Origin: Oscillospiraceae bacterium | GTDB lineage: Bacteria; Bacillota; Clostridia; Oscillospirales; Acutalibacteraceae | Direction: 5' to 3' | Length of the DNA stretch: 64,000 nucleotides | NCBI GenBank assembly: GCA_015065965.1 | Contig: SVPH01000007.1 | Coordinates: forward strand, 22,167-86,166 | Shown here: in pieces, positions 1 to 9,899 of the stretch | How the letters are laid out: every line of letters begins with the position of its first letter | How positions within the stretch are numbered: the first letter of the stretch is position 1 | The notes under the pieces: model-generated | The model's input: the letters and a program-made list of their open reading frames with translations, nothing else | What the model was told of the DNA's origin: nothing | Databases searched by the model: none | Made by a program: the position numbers and the translations under genes

Positions 1-1289
1 TGATTGTTGACAGACGTTCAATGAAAAACGGCAGAATGAAGCCTTATATCATTATGGCAACGCCCGTTATTGCCGTGCTTACTCTCCTTATGTATCTCAG
101 CCCCGATATGGAACAGACTCCGCTTATGATTTTCTCGGCGGTTGTATATATTCTTTGGGGTATGGCTTACACAATGGCGGATGTTCCTTTTTGGTCTCTT
201 CCCAATGTTCTCACACCCAACTCAAAAGAGCGAAGCGATGTAATCTCTTTCACAAAGATTATCAACAGCATCGGTTCGGCTCTTCCCGAAGTGCTTTTCC
301 TTGCAATCCCTCTTATCCTTAATGCGATTTATGCAAAATCGGGTAATGCACCCAATCCGCTTGACTTTGAAAAGAAAAAATATTTCCTTATCGCTCTTTT
401 TGCGGTTGTTATCGGCGGATTAATGTATGTTAACTGCTACTTCCATATTAAAGAAAGAGTTACGCTTCCCGATAAAAAGAAAATTCCCGGTCAGCCTTCA
501 AGCCTTTCCAGACTTTTCAAATGTAAACCCCTGATGCTTGTTGTTATTATGGGTATTCTTTCAAGCGGCAGATATCTTGTTCAGGCTGCGGCTATTCACG
601 TTGCACGCTATTCATTCTATATCGGCCCTGAGAATCCCACTCAGGCAGATATTCTCAACAGTATCAGCCTTGTAAAAACAATTTTCCAGGTTTGCACAAT
701 CGTTGGTATGTTCGGCACAACTCTTGTTATGCCCATACTTATGAAGAAGTTCGACTACAAGAAAATTGTTATCACAACCTGTCTTGCAGGTTTTGCAGCA
801 AGCGTAGTTACAACGGTTATCGGTTATGCAACAAATCTTTCAAGCATTTATATCCTTGCTCCGTTCATTGTTATTCAGTCCATTCCTCTCGGCGTTATCA
901 ATGTTATCTCATATGCTATGATATGTGACAGCCTTGACTATATGGAACTTACAACGGGTCACAGAGAGAACGGTCTCGGCTCGGCTTGTCAGGGCTTTAT
1001 CAACAAGATCGGCAACGCATTTGCAACCTGCGGAATCATCGTGCTTTACATGGCAATTGATATGGATCCTGCTGCAATGCTTTCAAAAGAAGCAATTATG
1101 GCGGCTACCGATGTTGCACCCGATCAAAGATTTGCAATGTTCTGCCTTGTTTCTCTTCTCCCCGGCATCAGCATGCTGCTCTGCTCAATTCCCATGTTCT
1201 TCTACAAGATAGCAGGCAAGGAAAAAGAGAAGATGCTCAAAGACCTTGCTGCAAAGCGTGAAGCGGATGGTTTTGCAGTTACAGAATAA
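1..1289 (+). CDS. GPH-family sugar:cation symporter (5' end outside window)
   Basis: A major facilitator of the glycoside-pentoside-hexuronide:cation symporter family, likely importing a sugar or glycoside with Na+ or H+ across the inner membrane. The gene is truncated by the left edge. The reading frame is open from the first base, and residues I-V-D-R-R-S-M-K-N-G-R-M-K-P just before and after the first in-frame ATG (position 21) match the loop G-x-V-D-x-x-x-T-x-x-G-x-x-R-P seen in the two other family members here (from 4630 and 21064). About 70 N-terminal residues are therefore missing and the ATG at 21 is not the start. The rest is hydrophobic, with about ten membrane segments and the family motif around W-G-M-A-Y-T-M-A-D-V-P-F-W. 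The substrate cannot be read from sequence. It ends 33 bases before typA. Confidence 0.9.
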   Translation, partial: IVDRRSMKNGRMKPYIIMATPVIAVLTLLMYLSPDMEQTPLMIFSAVVYILWGMAYTMADVPFWSLPNVLTPNSKERSDVISFTKIINSIGSALPEVLFLAIPLILNAIYAKSGNAPNPLDFEKKKYFLIALFAVVIGGLMYVNCYFHIKERVTLPDKKKIPGQPSSLSRLFKCKPLMLVVIMGILSSGRYLVQAAAIHVARYSFYIGPENPTQADILNSISLVKTIFQVCTIVGMFGTTLVMPILMKKFDYKKIVITTCLAGFAASVVTTVIGYATNLSSIYILAPFIVIQSIPLGVINVISYAMICDSLDYMELTTGHRENGLGSACQGFINKIGNAFATCGIIVLYMAIDMDPAAMLSKEAIMAATDVAPDQRFAMFCLVSLLPGISMLLCSIPMFFYKIAGKEKEKMLKDLAAKREADGFAVTE

Positions 1290-1322
1290 AAATCAGTGAA
1301 ATTAAAGAAAAGGTGACCCCGT

Positions 1323-3143
1323 TTGTCAAATAAAAAAGATTTAAGAAATATCGCAATCATTGCTCACGTTGACCACGGAAAGACTACTCTTGTTGATGAA
1401 ATGCTCAAGCAGAGCGGAACTTTCCGTGAGAATGAGCAGGTTGCGGACAGAGTTATGGACTCCAACGACCTTGAGCGTGAAAGAGGAATTACCATTCTCT
1501 CAAAGAACACATCGGTTCATTATAAAAACACAAAAATCAATGTTGTCGATACTCCGGGTCATGCCGATTTCGGCGGCGAAGTTGAGCGCATTCTGATGAT
1601 GGTTGACGGTGTGCTTTTGCTTGTTGATGCATTTGAAGGCTGCATGCCGCAGACAAGATTTGTTCTTAAAAAGGCACTTAACCTTAAAAAGAAAGTTCTT
1701 GTTGTTATCAATAAAATCGACAGACCCAATGCAAGACCCTATGAGGTTGTTGACGAAGTGCTTGATTTGTTCATCGACCTCGGTGCGGATGAAGACCAAC
1801 TTGAATTCCCCGTTGTCTATGCCAGCGCAAGGGACGGCTATTCAAGCCTTGACCCCAACAACCGCGGCGGCAATATGCAGACCCTGTTTGATGCGATTTT
1901 AGAAAATATCGAACCTCCCGAGGGCAACCCCGAAGAGCCTTTGCAGGTGCTTTTCTCAAGCCTTGATTATGATGACTATGTCGGCAGAATCGGTGTAGGC
2001 AGAGTTGAAAGAGGCAGGATTAAAAAGAATCAGCAGATTACTCTTTGCAAAACTGACGGCACAACCCAGAACGTAAGGGTTTCAAGGCTTTATCAGTTTG
2101 AAGGTCTTGCCAGAGTAGAGTGCGATGAGGCTGAAGCGGGCGATATTATCTGTGTTTCGGGCATTGAGGGTATCAATATAGGCGAAACAGCCTGTGACCC
2201 CGAAAATGTTGAAGCACTGCCTTTCATTAAAATTGACGAGCCTACAATTTCAATGAATTTTATTGTTAACGACAGCCCGTTTGCAGGCAAAGAAGGCAAG
2301 TTTGTTACCTCAAGAAATATCCGTGACAGACTCTTTAAAGAGGTTGAAACCAATGTGAGCATGAGAGTTGAGGAAACCGAAACAACAGATACTTTCAAAG
2401 TTTCGGGCAGAGGCGAACTTCACCTTTCAATCCTCATCGAAACAATGCGCCGTCAGGGCTACGAATTTCAGGTTTCAAGACCCAAGGTTATCTTTAAAGA
2501 AATCGACGGTCAGTTAATGGAACCCATGGAACTGCTTATTGTTGAAGTTCCCGAGCAGTATGTCGGAGCGGTTATCGAGAAACTCGGTTCACGCAAGGGT
2601 GAACTTGAAAATATGGGCGCTCGTGAAGGCGGCTCAACCCACCTTGAATTTAAAATCCCGTCAAGAGGTCTTATCGGCTACCGCGCCGAATTCCTCACCG
2701 ATACAAACGGCAACGGTATCATGAACCAACTCTTTGACGGCTATGCTCCTTATAAAGGAGATATCCAGACCCGTGAAAGAGGCTCAATCGTTGTTCACGA
2801 AACGGGTACAAGCACCGCTTACGGTCTGTTCAACACTCAGGACAGAGGCAGGCTTTTCATTCCTGCAGGCGTTGATGTTTATGAGGGTATGATTGTAGGC
2901 GAATGTGCAAAGAATGAAGATATAGTATGCAATGTTTGTAAAACAAAGCATCTCACAAATACCCGTGCATCGGGTTCGGATGATGCGCTCAGGCTTGTGC
3001 CCCACAGCGTTCTCAGCCTTGAGCAGTGCATGGAATTCATCAAAGATGATGAATTGCTTGAAGTAACACCCGATTCACTCAGACTCCGCAAAAGAATTCT
3101 TTCAAAGGAACTGCGTATGAAGCAGCAGTTTAGGAAAAAATAA
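1323..3143 (+). CDS. typA: Ribosome-associated GTPase TypA/BipA
   Basis: Translational GTPase of the EF-G/LepA superfamily that binds the ribosome and helps 50S assembly and stress growth. The 606 residues match the family's usual length. G motifs: G1 A-H-V-D-H-G-K-T at residues 14-21, R-G-I-T at 54-57, D-T-P-G-H at 76-80 and N-K-I-D at 130-133. They are followed by the EF-Tu domain 2-like, EF-G domain III/V-like and TypA C-terminal regions. The start is TTG at 1323, chosen because AGGTGA lies 6 bases upstream and the protein begins [16 protein letters not shown] as in homologues. Its stop overlaps the ribF start by one base (TAATG), which suggests translational coupling. Confidence 0.97.
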   Translation: MSNKKDLRNIAIIAHVDHGKTTLVDEMLKQSGTFRENEQVADRVMDSNDLERERGITILSKNTSVHYKNTKINVVDTPGHADFGGEVERILMMVDGVLLLVDAFEGCMPQTRFVLKKALNLKKKVLVVINKIDRPNARPYEVVDEVLDLFIDLGADEDQLEFPVVYASARDGYSSLDPNNRGGNMQTLFDAILENIEPPEGNPEEPLQVLFSSLDYDDYVGRIGVGRVERGRIKKNQQITLCKTDGTTQNVRVSRLYQFEGLARVECDEAEAGDIICVSGIEGINIGETACDPENVEALPFIKIDEPTISMNFIVNDSPFAGKEGKFVTSRNIRDRLFKEVETNVSMRVEETETTDTFKVSGRGELHLSILIETMRRQGYEFQVSRPKVIFKEIDGQLMEPMELLIVEVPEQYVGAVIEKLGSRKGELENMGAREGGSTHLEFKIPSRGLIGYRAEFLTDTNGNGIMNQLFDGYAPYKGDIQTRERGSIVVHETGTSTAYGLFNTQDRGRLFIPAGVDVYEGMIVGECAKNEDIVCNVCKTKHLTNTRASGSDDALRLVPHSVLSLEQCMEFIKDDELLEVTPDSLRLRKRILSKELRMKQQFRKK

Positions 3144-4048
3144 TGACTGAGAAGAAAACCGCCGTCACTCTCGGCAGTTTTGACGGTTTACACAAGGGTC
3201 ATATGAAAGTTATAGCCTGTGCTTTTGAAATGCAGCAAAAGCACGGGCTTTTGCCCCTTGTTCTTCTTTTTGACAAACATCCCATGCTTACGGTTTCGGG
3301 CAAAGCACCCGATATGATTCTGCAGCCTGTTTTGCGTGACGAACTGATTGCTAAGACAGGTGCAGGTAAGCGCATAATCTCATTCAGGGATGTAAAAAAC
3401 ATGTCCTGCAGGGAGTTTTTTGATGAGATTCTTATTAAACGGCTCAATGCAGGCGGTGTGTGCTGCGGCTGGAATTACCGCTTTGGCAGAAATAACGAAG
3501 GCAACAGCGAAACATTAAGGGAACTGTGCGAGGAATACGGTGTTGAATTTAAAATAACTTCGCCCGTTGACCATAACGGTGAACCTATCAGTTCAACCCG
3601 AATAAGGCAGGCGGTTGAATGCGGCGATATTGCCCTTGCAAACGCAATGCTCGGCAGGGAATTCAGGTATAAACAGACCGTTGTTGACGGTCAGCACAGA
3701 GGCAGGCTTATCGGTTCACCGACTATTAACCAAAGGTTTGACGAAGGCTTTGTCAAGCCCAAAAAAGGTGTTTATGCATCGGTAACCGTTGTTGACGGCA
3801 AGGAATATCCTTCAGTTACAAATATCGGTCTGCGACCCTCATTTGAAAACGAAGATTTTCGCAGCGAAACCTGCATCTTAGGTTTCAGCGGCAACCTTTA
3901 CGGTATTGATATTGAGGTAAGGCTGCTCGCATATCTGCGTGATGAAATAAAATTCGGATCAATGGAAGCGCTTTCCGAGCAAATCCATAAAGATGCCGAA
4001 AAATCAAAAGAAATATTTGAAAACCGAGGTGAAGACGGCAATGTATGA
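3143..4048 (+). CDS. ribF: Bifunctional riboflavin kinase / FAD synthetase
   Basis: Makes FMN from riboflavin and then FAD from FMN in the cytoplasm. The N-terminal nucleotidyltransferase half carries [10 protein letters not shown] (residues 11-20, HxGH motif) and I-S-S-T-R-I-R (149-155). The C-terminal flavokinase half begins near residue 175 with G-R-L-I-G-S-P-T at 187-194, where most homologues read G-F-P-T; the F-to-S change is slightly unusual. The length of 301 residues is normal for the family. ATG at 3143 overlaps the typA stop, and the 3' end overlaps the uracil-DNA glycosylase start by 8 bases, so the three genes are one transcription and translation unit. Confidence 0.95.
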   Translation: MTEKKTAVTLGSFDGLHKGHMKVIACAFEMQQKHGLLPLVLLFDKHPMLTVSGKAPDMILQPVLRDELIAKTGAGKRIISFRDVKNMSCREFFDEILIKRLNAGGVCCGWNYRFGRNNEGNSETLRELCEEYGVEFKITSPVDHNGEPISSTRIRQAVECGDIALANAMLGREFRYKQTVVDGQHRGRLIGSPTINQRFDEGFVKPKKGVYASVTVVDGKEYPSVTNIGLRPSFENEDFRSETCILGFSGNLYGIDIEVRLLAYLRDEIKFGSMEALSEQIHKDAEKSKEIFENRGEDGNV

Positions 4049-4613
4049 AACATGGGAGCAACTTAAGGCGGACTGCATGCAGTGCAGAAAATGCTCGCTT
4101 TGCGAAACAAGAACAAACCTTGTTTTCGGTGTAGGCAATGAGAATGCCGAGGTTATGTTCATCGGTGAAGGTCCCGGAGAAAACGAGGATTTGCAGGGTG
4201 AACCGTTTGTCGGCAGGGGAGGAAAACTGCTTGATAAATACCTTGAAGCAATTGACCTTGACCGAAAAAAGAATATTTACATCGCAAATATGGTTAAATG
4301 CCGTCCTCCCAAAAACAGAGACCCTCTGCCCGATGAGCAGGATAAATGCATTGATTGGCTCAGGGAGCAGACAAGGCTGATAAGACCGAAAATAATTGTC
4401 TGTCTCGGCAGAATATCGGCTCAGAGACTTATTTCCAAGGACTTCAAAGTTACAAAACAGCACGGAGAATTTATTGAAAAAGGCGGAATCCTCTTTATGG
4501 GCACATTCCATCCGGCAGCCCTTTTGAGAAATCCCAATCAGAAGCCCGATGCACTTGAAGATTTCCTTGCTCTTCAGAGAAAAATCAAGGAAATCTGCGA
4601 CCATACTTATTAA
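4041..4613 (+). CDS. Family 4 uracil-DNA glycosylase (Fe-S)
   Basis: Removes uracil from DNA in base-excision repair. ATG at 4041 (M-Y-E-T-W) was chosen over an earlier in-frame ATG inside ribF because AGGTGA lies just upstream and family members start here; this gives 190 residues. The four Fe-S ligands are visible as C15-x2-C18 and C87-x15-C103. Two further cysteines, C12 and C21, flank the first pair. Motif A reads G-E-G-P-G-E-N-E-D (42-50) and the C-terminal motif reads H-P-A-A-L-L-R (157-163), as in the Thermus-type enzymes. It overlaps ribF by 8 bases. Confidence 0.93.
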   Translation: MYETWEQLKADCMQCRKCSLCETRTNLVFGVGNENAEVMFIGEGPGENEDLQGEPFVGRGGKLLDKYLEAIDLDRKKNIYIANMVKCRPPKNRDPLPDEQDKCIDWLREQTRLIRPKIIVCLGRISAQRLISKDFKVTKQHGEFIEKGGILFMGTFHPAALLRNPNQKPDALEDFLALQRKIKEICDHTY

Positions 4614-4629
4614 TAATAAGGGTGATACT

Positions 4630-6048
4630 ATGACAACGGTAACCCAAAATAAAAGATATGTAGGCGTTAAGGAAACAGTTCTTTACGGCATTGCAAACGG
4701 CGGTCAGGTTATCGGCTACAACATGGTGCGCAACCAACTGACCTTTTTCCTTGTAACCGTTTTCGGTGTGCCTGCTCAGGCTGTTGCAACCATGATTTTT
4801 GTAATGGGACTTTGGGATGCGTTCAACGACCCTCTTATGGGAACGGTTGTTGACCGCACACGCACCCGTTTCGGCAAACTGCGCCCTTATCTTATGTTTG
4901 TTCCGCTTCCTCTCGGCGCGGCAACCGTTCTTTTCTTCGGAGGAGCAACCTTCCTTGACGGTGTTCAATCAACAGGGCTGAAGATAGCCTATATGTGCAT
5001 AACATATTTTATATGGGAAGTGCTCTACACAATCGGTGATATTCCTTATTGGGGTCTTTCGGCGGCTATTTCCCCGAATCCTGCCGATCGTTCAAGAGTT
5101 ATCACTTCGGCACGCTTTATTTCAAGCATCATCGGCGGTTTGCCCGGCATTGTTGTGCCTGTCTGTATTGACCTTTCAAGAAACGGAACTATTCCCCTTG
5201 ATATGGCTCAGGTTTTCCTTATTCTCGGCGTTGTTGCAGGCACTGTCGGCATGGGTCTTTTCTCGTTGGCAGGGTTCTTCACAAAGGAGAGAATTATCCA
5301 GAGTTCCGATGAACCCAAAGTGCTTGACTGTTTTAAATATCTTTTTAAAAACAAGCCGCTGCTTTTGCTTGTTTCGTCATCCGTTCTCGGTACAGTCGGC
5401 GGAATTGCAGATACATTCACTCAGTATTTCTACACTTTTTCGCTCGGTACGGCGAGCCTTTCGCTTGTTGCGGGCATACCCGGCACAATCATGGGCTTTT
5501 TCACTTATCTGATTATGCCGAAAATTGAAAAAATCGATTCCAAGAAACTCATTATCCGCATTGCTTTCATCAAAGCGGCGGTTACCGTCTGCGTTTTCCT
5601 TGCAGGCTGCAAATCCTATACAAATCCGCTTGTCATCGTTCCGTTGCTTGCGGTTCAGGGCGTTTTCAACAGTATAGTTTCAAGCATTATGATGGTTATT
5701 CCCACAAAGATGATGGGCGATACGGTTGACTATATGGAATGGAAAACAGGCGAGCGCAACGAGGGCATGACTTTCTCGCTGCTCACATTCATCAGCAAAC
5801 TCACGGGATCGTTCAGTACAGCGTTTGCAACGGCGATTATTCCGATAATCGGTCTGAGTCAGGTCGGCTCGGATATGGTACTTGTTGAGGGCACGGTAAA
5901 TACACGCCTTTGGCTGTGGGGTCTTGTAACATTCATCCCTGCAGTGCTCAATCTTCTTTCACTTATTCCCTATATTTTCTATGATTTAAGCGGAGATAAA
6001 CTTGCGGAAATAAGAAAAGAATTAGAAGAAAGACGAATTTCAAAATAA
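4630..6048 (+). CDS. GPH-family sugar:cation symporter
   Basis: A complete 472-residue major facilitator of the glycoside-pentoside-hexuronide family with about 12 membrane segments. The signature loop reads D-P-L-M-G-T-V-V-D-R-T-R-T-R-F-G-K-L-R-P, followed later by I-G-D-I-P-Y-W-G. ATG at 4630 was chosen because AAGGGTGAT lies just upstream; an upstream ATG would fall in the preceding gene. It is a paralogue of the truncated gene at the left edge and of the gene at 21064. It stands between the DNA repair gene and the ABC exporter and has its own terminator. Its position near the fucose genes makes a fucose-related substrate possible, but nothing in the sequence proves that. Confidence 0.92.
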   Translation: MTTVTQNKRYVGVKETVLYGIANGGQVIGYNMVRNQLTFFLVTVFGVPAQAVATMIFVMGLWDAFNDPLMGTVVDRTRTRFGKLRPYLMFVPLPLGAATVLFFGGATFLDGVQSTGLKIAYMCITYFIWEVLYTIGDIPYWGLSAAISPNPADRSRVITSARFISSIIGGLPGIVVPVCIDLSRNGTIPLDMAQVFLILGVVAGTVGMGLFSLAGFFTKERIIQSSDEPKVLDCFKYLFKNKPLLLLVSSSVLGTVGGIADTFTQYFYTFSLGTASLSLVAGIPGTIMGFFTYLIMPKIEKIDSKKLIIRIAFIKAAVTVCVFLAGCKSYTNPLVIVPLLAVQGVFNSIVSSIMMVIPTKMMGDTVDYMEWKTGERNEGMTFSLLTFISKLTGSFSTAFATAIIPIIGLSQVGSDMVLVEGTVNTRLWLWGLVTFIPAVLNLLSLIPYIFYDLSGDKLAEIRKELEERRISK

Positions 6049-6057
6049 TATATATTT

Positions 6058-6087
6058 AAAGACTTGCTTTGGGGCAAGTCTTTTTTA
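6058..6087 (+). terminator. Rho-independent terminator
   Basis: A 10-bp stem AAAGACTTGC / GCAAGTCTTT with a short TTTGGG loop runs into a T-rich tract. It closes the symporter transcript before the promoter of the ABC exporter. Confidence 0.88.
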
Positions 6088-6108
6088 TTTAAAATATCAA
6101 AAACCCAC

Positions 6109-6144
6109 TTTACAAATAATAAAATTTGTTACATAATATATAAT
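6109..6144 (+). promoter_or_regulatory. Sigma-A type promoter for the ABC exporter/fucose unit
   Basis: TTTACA (6109-6114), a 17-base spacer and CATAAT (6132-6137). An alternative -10 TATAAT lies at 6139-6144. The start codon follows at 6171 after AGAGGAAG. Confidence 0.6.
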
Positions 6145-6170
6145 GCTAAATTATAGAAAGAGGAAGCAAA

Positions 6171-7934
6171 ATGAAAAAATCAGGAACAACGGAGAAGAAC
6201 TTTTCGTTGATAAAAAGGTTTTTTCCTTATCTGAGGAAGCATCTTAAAACCGAACTGCTGGTGCTTGCGTGTGCGGCAACATCGGCATGCTGTGAAATCG
6301 CTTTGCCGCTGATTGTCAGAAGAATAACCGACCAGGGCGTAAGCGACCCTGCAGGGCTTACGGTTAAATTGATTGTTACCATTGCAATCGCTTATATCGC
6401 TCTGCGCGGCATGGACAGCCTTGCGAGTTTCTGCCAGTCCTATTGGGGACACAAGATGGGCGTCAGAATTGAAAACTCCATGCGTGAGGATATGTTTGAC
6501 CATCTGCAGAAACTTTCGTTCACATTCTTTGACAATACAAAGGTCGGTCAACTTATGAGCCGCATGACATCGGACCTTTTTGATGTTGCCGAATGGGCGC
6601 ATCACTTCCCCGAAATGGTGCTCATGACGGCGGTTAAATTCATTGCAAGTTTCTTTATCTTTGCAAATATGGATATCCGCTTTGCAATAGCGATTTTTAT
6701 CCTTATGCCGCTTATGATAGTTCTTACAAAATATTCAAGAACAAAGATGAGGGAAACTTTCAAAAAAGGCCGCCATCAGGTTGGTGAAATCAATGCAAGG
6801 ATTGAGGACAGCCTGCTCGGCGTAAGAGTTGTGCGTTCGTTCACCAACGAAAAAGTTGAAAAAGAAAAATTCTCAAAGGGCAACGAAAAATATGTTGAAA
6901 TAAAAAATAAGAGCCACAAGTATATGTCGCAGTTCCACGCAACGGTAAAACTTATTGACGGCGTTACATATATAACTGTTGTTTCTCTCGGCGCATTGCT
7001 TATGAAAGAGGGAATTACCTCTGCCGGCGATTTTGCCGCAAGCCTCCTGCTCATTTCAACCCTTCTCGGCTCAATCAGAACAATAGTTGATTTCAGCGAG
7101 CAGTTCAGCCGAGGCATAACGGGTGTTGAACGCTTTGTTGAGATTATGGATGAAGAACCCGATATTACGGACAGTGAAAATGCCGTTGACATTGAAAACG
7201 TTCAGGGCGAAATTGAGTTTAAAGATGTTTCGTTCAGTTATGTAAAGGGCGAAAAGGAGATACTCCACAGCCTTAACCTTAAAATCAGAAAAGGCGGCAA
7301 TGTTGCGCTTGTAGGCCCGAGCGGCGGCGGTAAAACAACTCTCTGCAACCTTATTCCCAGATTCTATGAAGCCGAGAGCGGCGAAATTCTGCTTGACGGC
7401 AAAAATATAAAGGATATCACTCTGCGCTCGCTTCGCTCAAATATCGGCGTTGTTGCTCAGGATGTTTACCTTTTCTCAGGCACAATCCGTGATAACCTTA
7501 TTTACGGTAAGGCGGATGCAACCGATGAAGAACTTATTGAAGCAACCAAAAAGGCAGGCGCGCATGAATTTATAAGCGCACTTCCTGACGGCTACGATAC
7601 CTATATCGGTGAGAGGGGAGTTAAACTCTCAGGCGGTCAGAAACAGAGAATTTCAATCGCCAGAGTTTTTCTCAAGAATCCTCCCGTGCTTCTGCTTGAC
7701 GAAGCAACGTCGGCTCTTGATAATGAGAGTGAAAAACTTGTTCAGGAATCGCTTGAACGCCTTGCAAAGGGCAGAACAACTCTCACTATTGCGCACCGTC
7801 TGACAACTATACGCAATGCGGATGAAATCGTTGTTCTTACCGAGGACGGTATTGCCGAGCAGGGCAGCCATGCCCAACTTATGCAAAAAGGCGGAATCTA
7901 CAGCAATATGTACAGCATGTACGCAACCATGTAA
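6171..7934 (+). CDS. ABC exporter, fused membrane and ATPase domains
   Basis: A half-transporter of the lipid/multidrug exporter type (MsbA/LmrA-like), expected to work as a homodimer in the membrane. Residues about 20-300 form six membrane helices (ABC_membrane). The ATPase domain has Walker A G-P-S-G-G-G-K-T-T near residue 382, signature L-S-G-G-Q-K-Q-R near 486, Walker B V-L-L-L-D-E-A-T-S near 508, and the switch histidine in I-A-H-R-L. The 587-residue length is typical. Only 25 bases separate it from the fucose mutarotase gene, with no terminator between them. It may be co-transcribed with fucose catabolism, which is odd for an exporter. The substrate is unknown. Confidence 0.93.
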   Translation: MKKSGTTEKNFSLIKRFFPYLRKHLKTELLVLACAATSACCEIALPLIVRRITDQGVSDPAGLTVKLIVTIAIAYIALRGMDSLASFCQSYWGHKMGVRIENSMREDMFDHLQKLSFTFFDNTKVGQLMSRMTSDLFDVAEWAHHFPEMVLMTAVKFIASFFIFANMDIRFAIAIFILMPLMIVLTKYSRTKMRETFKKGRHQVGEINARIEDSLLGVRVVRSFTNEKVEKEKFSKGNEKYVEIKNKSHKYMSQFHATVKLIDGVTYITVVSLGALLMKEGITSAGDFAASLLLISTLLGSIRTIVDFSEQFSRGITGVERFVEIMDEEPDITDSENAVDIENVQGEIEFKDVSFSYVKGEKEILHSLNLKIRKGGNVALVGPSGGGKTTLCNLIPRFYEAESGEILLDGKNIKDITLRSLRSNIGVVAQDVYLFSGTIRDNLIYGKADATDEELIEATKKAGAHEFISALPDGYDTYIGERGVKLSGGQKQRISIARVFLKNPPVLLLDEATSALDNESEKLVQESLERLAKGRTTLTIAHRLTTIRNADEIVVLTEDGIAEQGSHAQLMQKGGIYSNMYSMYATM

Positions 7935-7959
7935 ATAAAGCACAGAAAGGAAAATCACT

Positions 7960-8385
7960 ATGCTTAAAAATATTTCACCTATCATTTCACCCGAACTTCT
8001 TAAAATTCTTATGGAAATGGGTCACGGCGATGAAATCGTTATCGGCGACGGCAACTTCCCCGCTGCTTCAATGGCACAGCGCCTTGTTCGCCTTGACGGC
8101 CACGGTGTTGACGAAATCCTTGCAGCAATCCTTAAACTCATGCCTCTTGATACCTATGTAGAGGCTCCCGTTGCTCTTATGGATAACGCTGATCCTTCAA
8201 ATCCGCCTCCCATCTGGGATGATTATAAAAAGACAATCGTTGCCGAAGAGGGCGACAAGAATATCGAACTTATGGAAAGATTTGCTTTCTATGACAGAGC
8301 AAAAAAGGCTTATGCCGTTATCGCAACTGGCGAAACTGCAATTTATGCTAATATCATCCTCAAAAAAGGCGTAGTAATTCAGTAA
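7960..8385 (+). CDS. fucU: RbsD/FucU-family sugar mutarotase (probably L-fucose)
   Basis: Small cytoplasmic enzyme of the RbsD/FucU family (141 residues; FucU of other bacteria is about 140) that interconverts sugar anomers. It begins with the typical I-S-P-E-L-L-K-I-L-x-x-M-G-H-G-D-E-I-V-I-G-D-G-N-F-P segment, containing the conserved histidine and aspartate. Position decides the choice between fucose and ribose: it is followed directly by a sugar kinase and a clear L-fucose isomerase. The ribosome site AAAGGA lies about 9 bases upstream. Assignment to L-fucose is inferred from context. Confidence 0.88.
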   Translation: MLKNISPIISPELLKILMEMGHGDEIVIGDGNFPAASMAQRLVRLDGHGVDEILAAILKLMPLDTYVEAPVALMDNADPSNPPPIWDDYKKTIVAEEGDKNIELMERFAFYDRAKKAYAVIATGETAIYANIILKKGVVIQ

Positions 8386-8395
8386 GGAGAACACC

Positions 8396-9865
8396 ATGGA
8401 AAAACGAGTTTTAGCCATTGACTTCGGCGCATCAAGCGGCAGGGCAATCATCGGCAAATTCGACGGCAAAAAAATCTCACTTGAAGAGGTACATCGCTTT
8501 TCAAATGACCCCGTTAAGGTCGGCAGCACAATGTATTGGGATGTTCTGCGCCTCTTCTATGATATAAAGCAGGGCATTGTTAAAGCAAAACTCGCAGGCG
8601 GATTTGACAGCATCGGTATTGATACATGGGGTGTTGATTTCGGTCTGATTGATGAATTCGGCTGCCTTCTTGAAAACCCTGTTCATTACCGTGACGAAAG
8701 AACGGTCGGTCTTATTGAAGAATGCGCAAAAACCGTTCCCAATGAGGAGTTTTACGGTGCAACGGGCATACAGTTCATGGAACTCAATACGGTTTACCAA
8801 CTCTATGCACTCAAAAAATACCGCCCTCATATTCTTGAAAGAGCGGACAGACTTCTCTTTATGCCCGACCTTTTCGGCTATATGCTTACGGGCAAAATGA
8901 CAACCGAATATTCAATCGCAACTACATCTCAGATGGTTGATATCAAAACAAAATCATGGGCAACCGGTATTCTTGAAAGGCTCGGAATTCCCTCACGTCT
9001 TCTCGGCAAGATTGTGCCTTCGGGCAGCATCCTCGGCAAGGTGCGCAAGGACATCTGCGAAGAATGCGGAATTGATGAAGTTGATGTTATCAGCGTTTGC
9101 GGTCACGATACTCAGAGCGCACTGACTGCCGTCCCTGCAGAGGATAAGGATTTTGCATTTCTTTCAAGCGGCACATGGTCGCTTTTCGGCACGGAACTTG
9201 ACGAACCTATCGTCAATGAAAAATCCGTTGCGATGAATGTTACAAACGAGGGCGGCTACGGCTCAACCGTAGGCTTCCTTAAGAATATTATCGGTCTTTG
9301 GCTTATTCAGGAGAGCCGCCGTCACTGGAACAGACACGGCAGCGACTATTCCTATGCAGACCTTGAAAAACTCGCCCTTGCGGCAGAGCCTTTCAAGTGT
9401 TTCATCGACCCCGATGCACCTGAGTTTGTGCCTCACGGCAACATCCCTCAGCGTGTGCGTGACTACTGCAAAAAGACAGGCCAGCCGATTCCCGAGAGCG
9501 TAGGCGAGGTTATGCGCTGTATTTATGAAAGCCTTGCAATGAAATACCGCCTTACTCTTGAAAATCTTGAGGATTGCACGGGTAAAACCTACCCTGCAAT
9601 TCATGTTATCGGCGGCGGAACAAAGGATACACTCCTTTGTCAGTTGACCGCATCATCATGTAACAGAAAAGTTGTCGCAGGTCCGATTGAAGCAACCGTT
9701 CTGGGCAATATTGTTGTTCAACTCCTTTCCTGCGGCGCACTTGAAAGCATTGAGCAGGCAAGGCAGGTTGTGCGTGCAAGCGAAAACACAGTTGAATATG
9801 CTCCCGAAAACCCCGATGCATGGGCCAAGGCTTATGAGAGGTTTAAGGAAGTCATCAATAAGTAA
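8396..9865 (+). CDS. FGGY carbohydrate kinase, rhamnulokinase-like; probable L-fuculokinase
   Basis: ATP-dependent sugar kinase of 489 residues. The N-terminal phosphate loop is A-I-D-F-G-A-S-S-G-R, the sugar-binding region is I-G-I-D-T-W-G-V-D-F-G, and the C-terminal ATP-binding motifs are S-S-G-T-W-S and H-V-I-G-G-G-T-K-D. The sequence resembles RhaB (rhamnulokinase) more than classical FucK. Its neighbours are the mutarotase 10 bases upstream and L-fucose isomerase 34 bases downstream, so L-fuculose is the most likely substrate in vivo. No rhamnose isomerase is present nearby, and no aldolase for the resulting fuculose-1-phosphate lies in the window. Confidence 0.87.
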   Translation: MEKRVLAIDFGASSGRAIIGKFDGKKISLEEVHRFSNDPVKVGSTMYWDVLRLFYDIKQGIVKAKLAGGFDSIGIDTWGVDFGLIDEFGCLLENPVHYRDERTVGLIEECAKTVPNEEFYGATGIQFMELNTVYQLYALKKYRPHILERADRLLFMPDLFGYMLTGKMTTEYSIATTSQMVDIKTKSWATGILERLGIPSRLLGKIVPSGSILGKVRKDICEECGIDEVDVISVCGHDTQSALTAVPAEDKDFAFLSSGTWSLFGTELDEPIVNEKSVAMNVTNEGGYGSTVGFLKNIIGLWLIQESRRHWNRHGSDYSYADLEKLALAAEPFKCFIDPDAPEFVPHGNIPQRVRDYCKKTGQPIPESVGEVMRCIYESLAMKYRLTLENLEDCTGKTYPAIHVIGGGTKDTLLCQLTASSCNRKVVAGPIEATVLGNIVVQLLSCGALESIEQARQVVRASENTVEYAPENPDAWAKAYERFKEVINK

Positions 9866-9899
9866 TTAAATAACCAACTATAGAAAGGAAGATGCTATT

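Noticed and set aside
3885..4604. A long open frame (239 codons) on the minus strand
   Set aside because: It lies opposite ribF and the uracil glycosylase, whose motifs are clear. It has no ribosome site and no recognisable domain.
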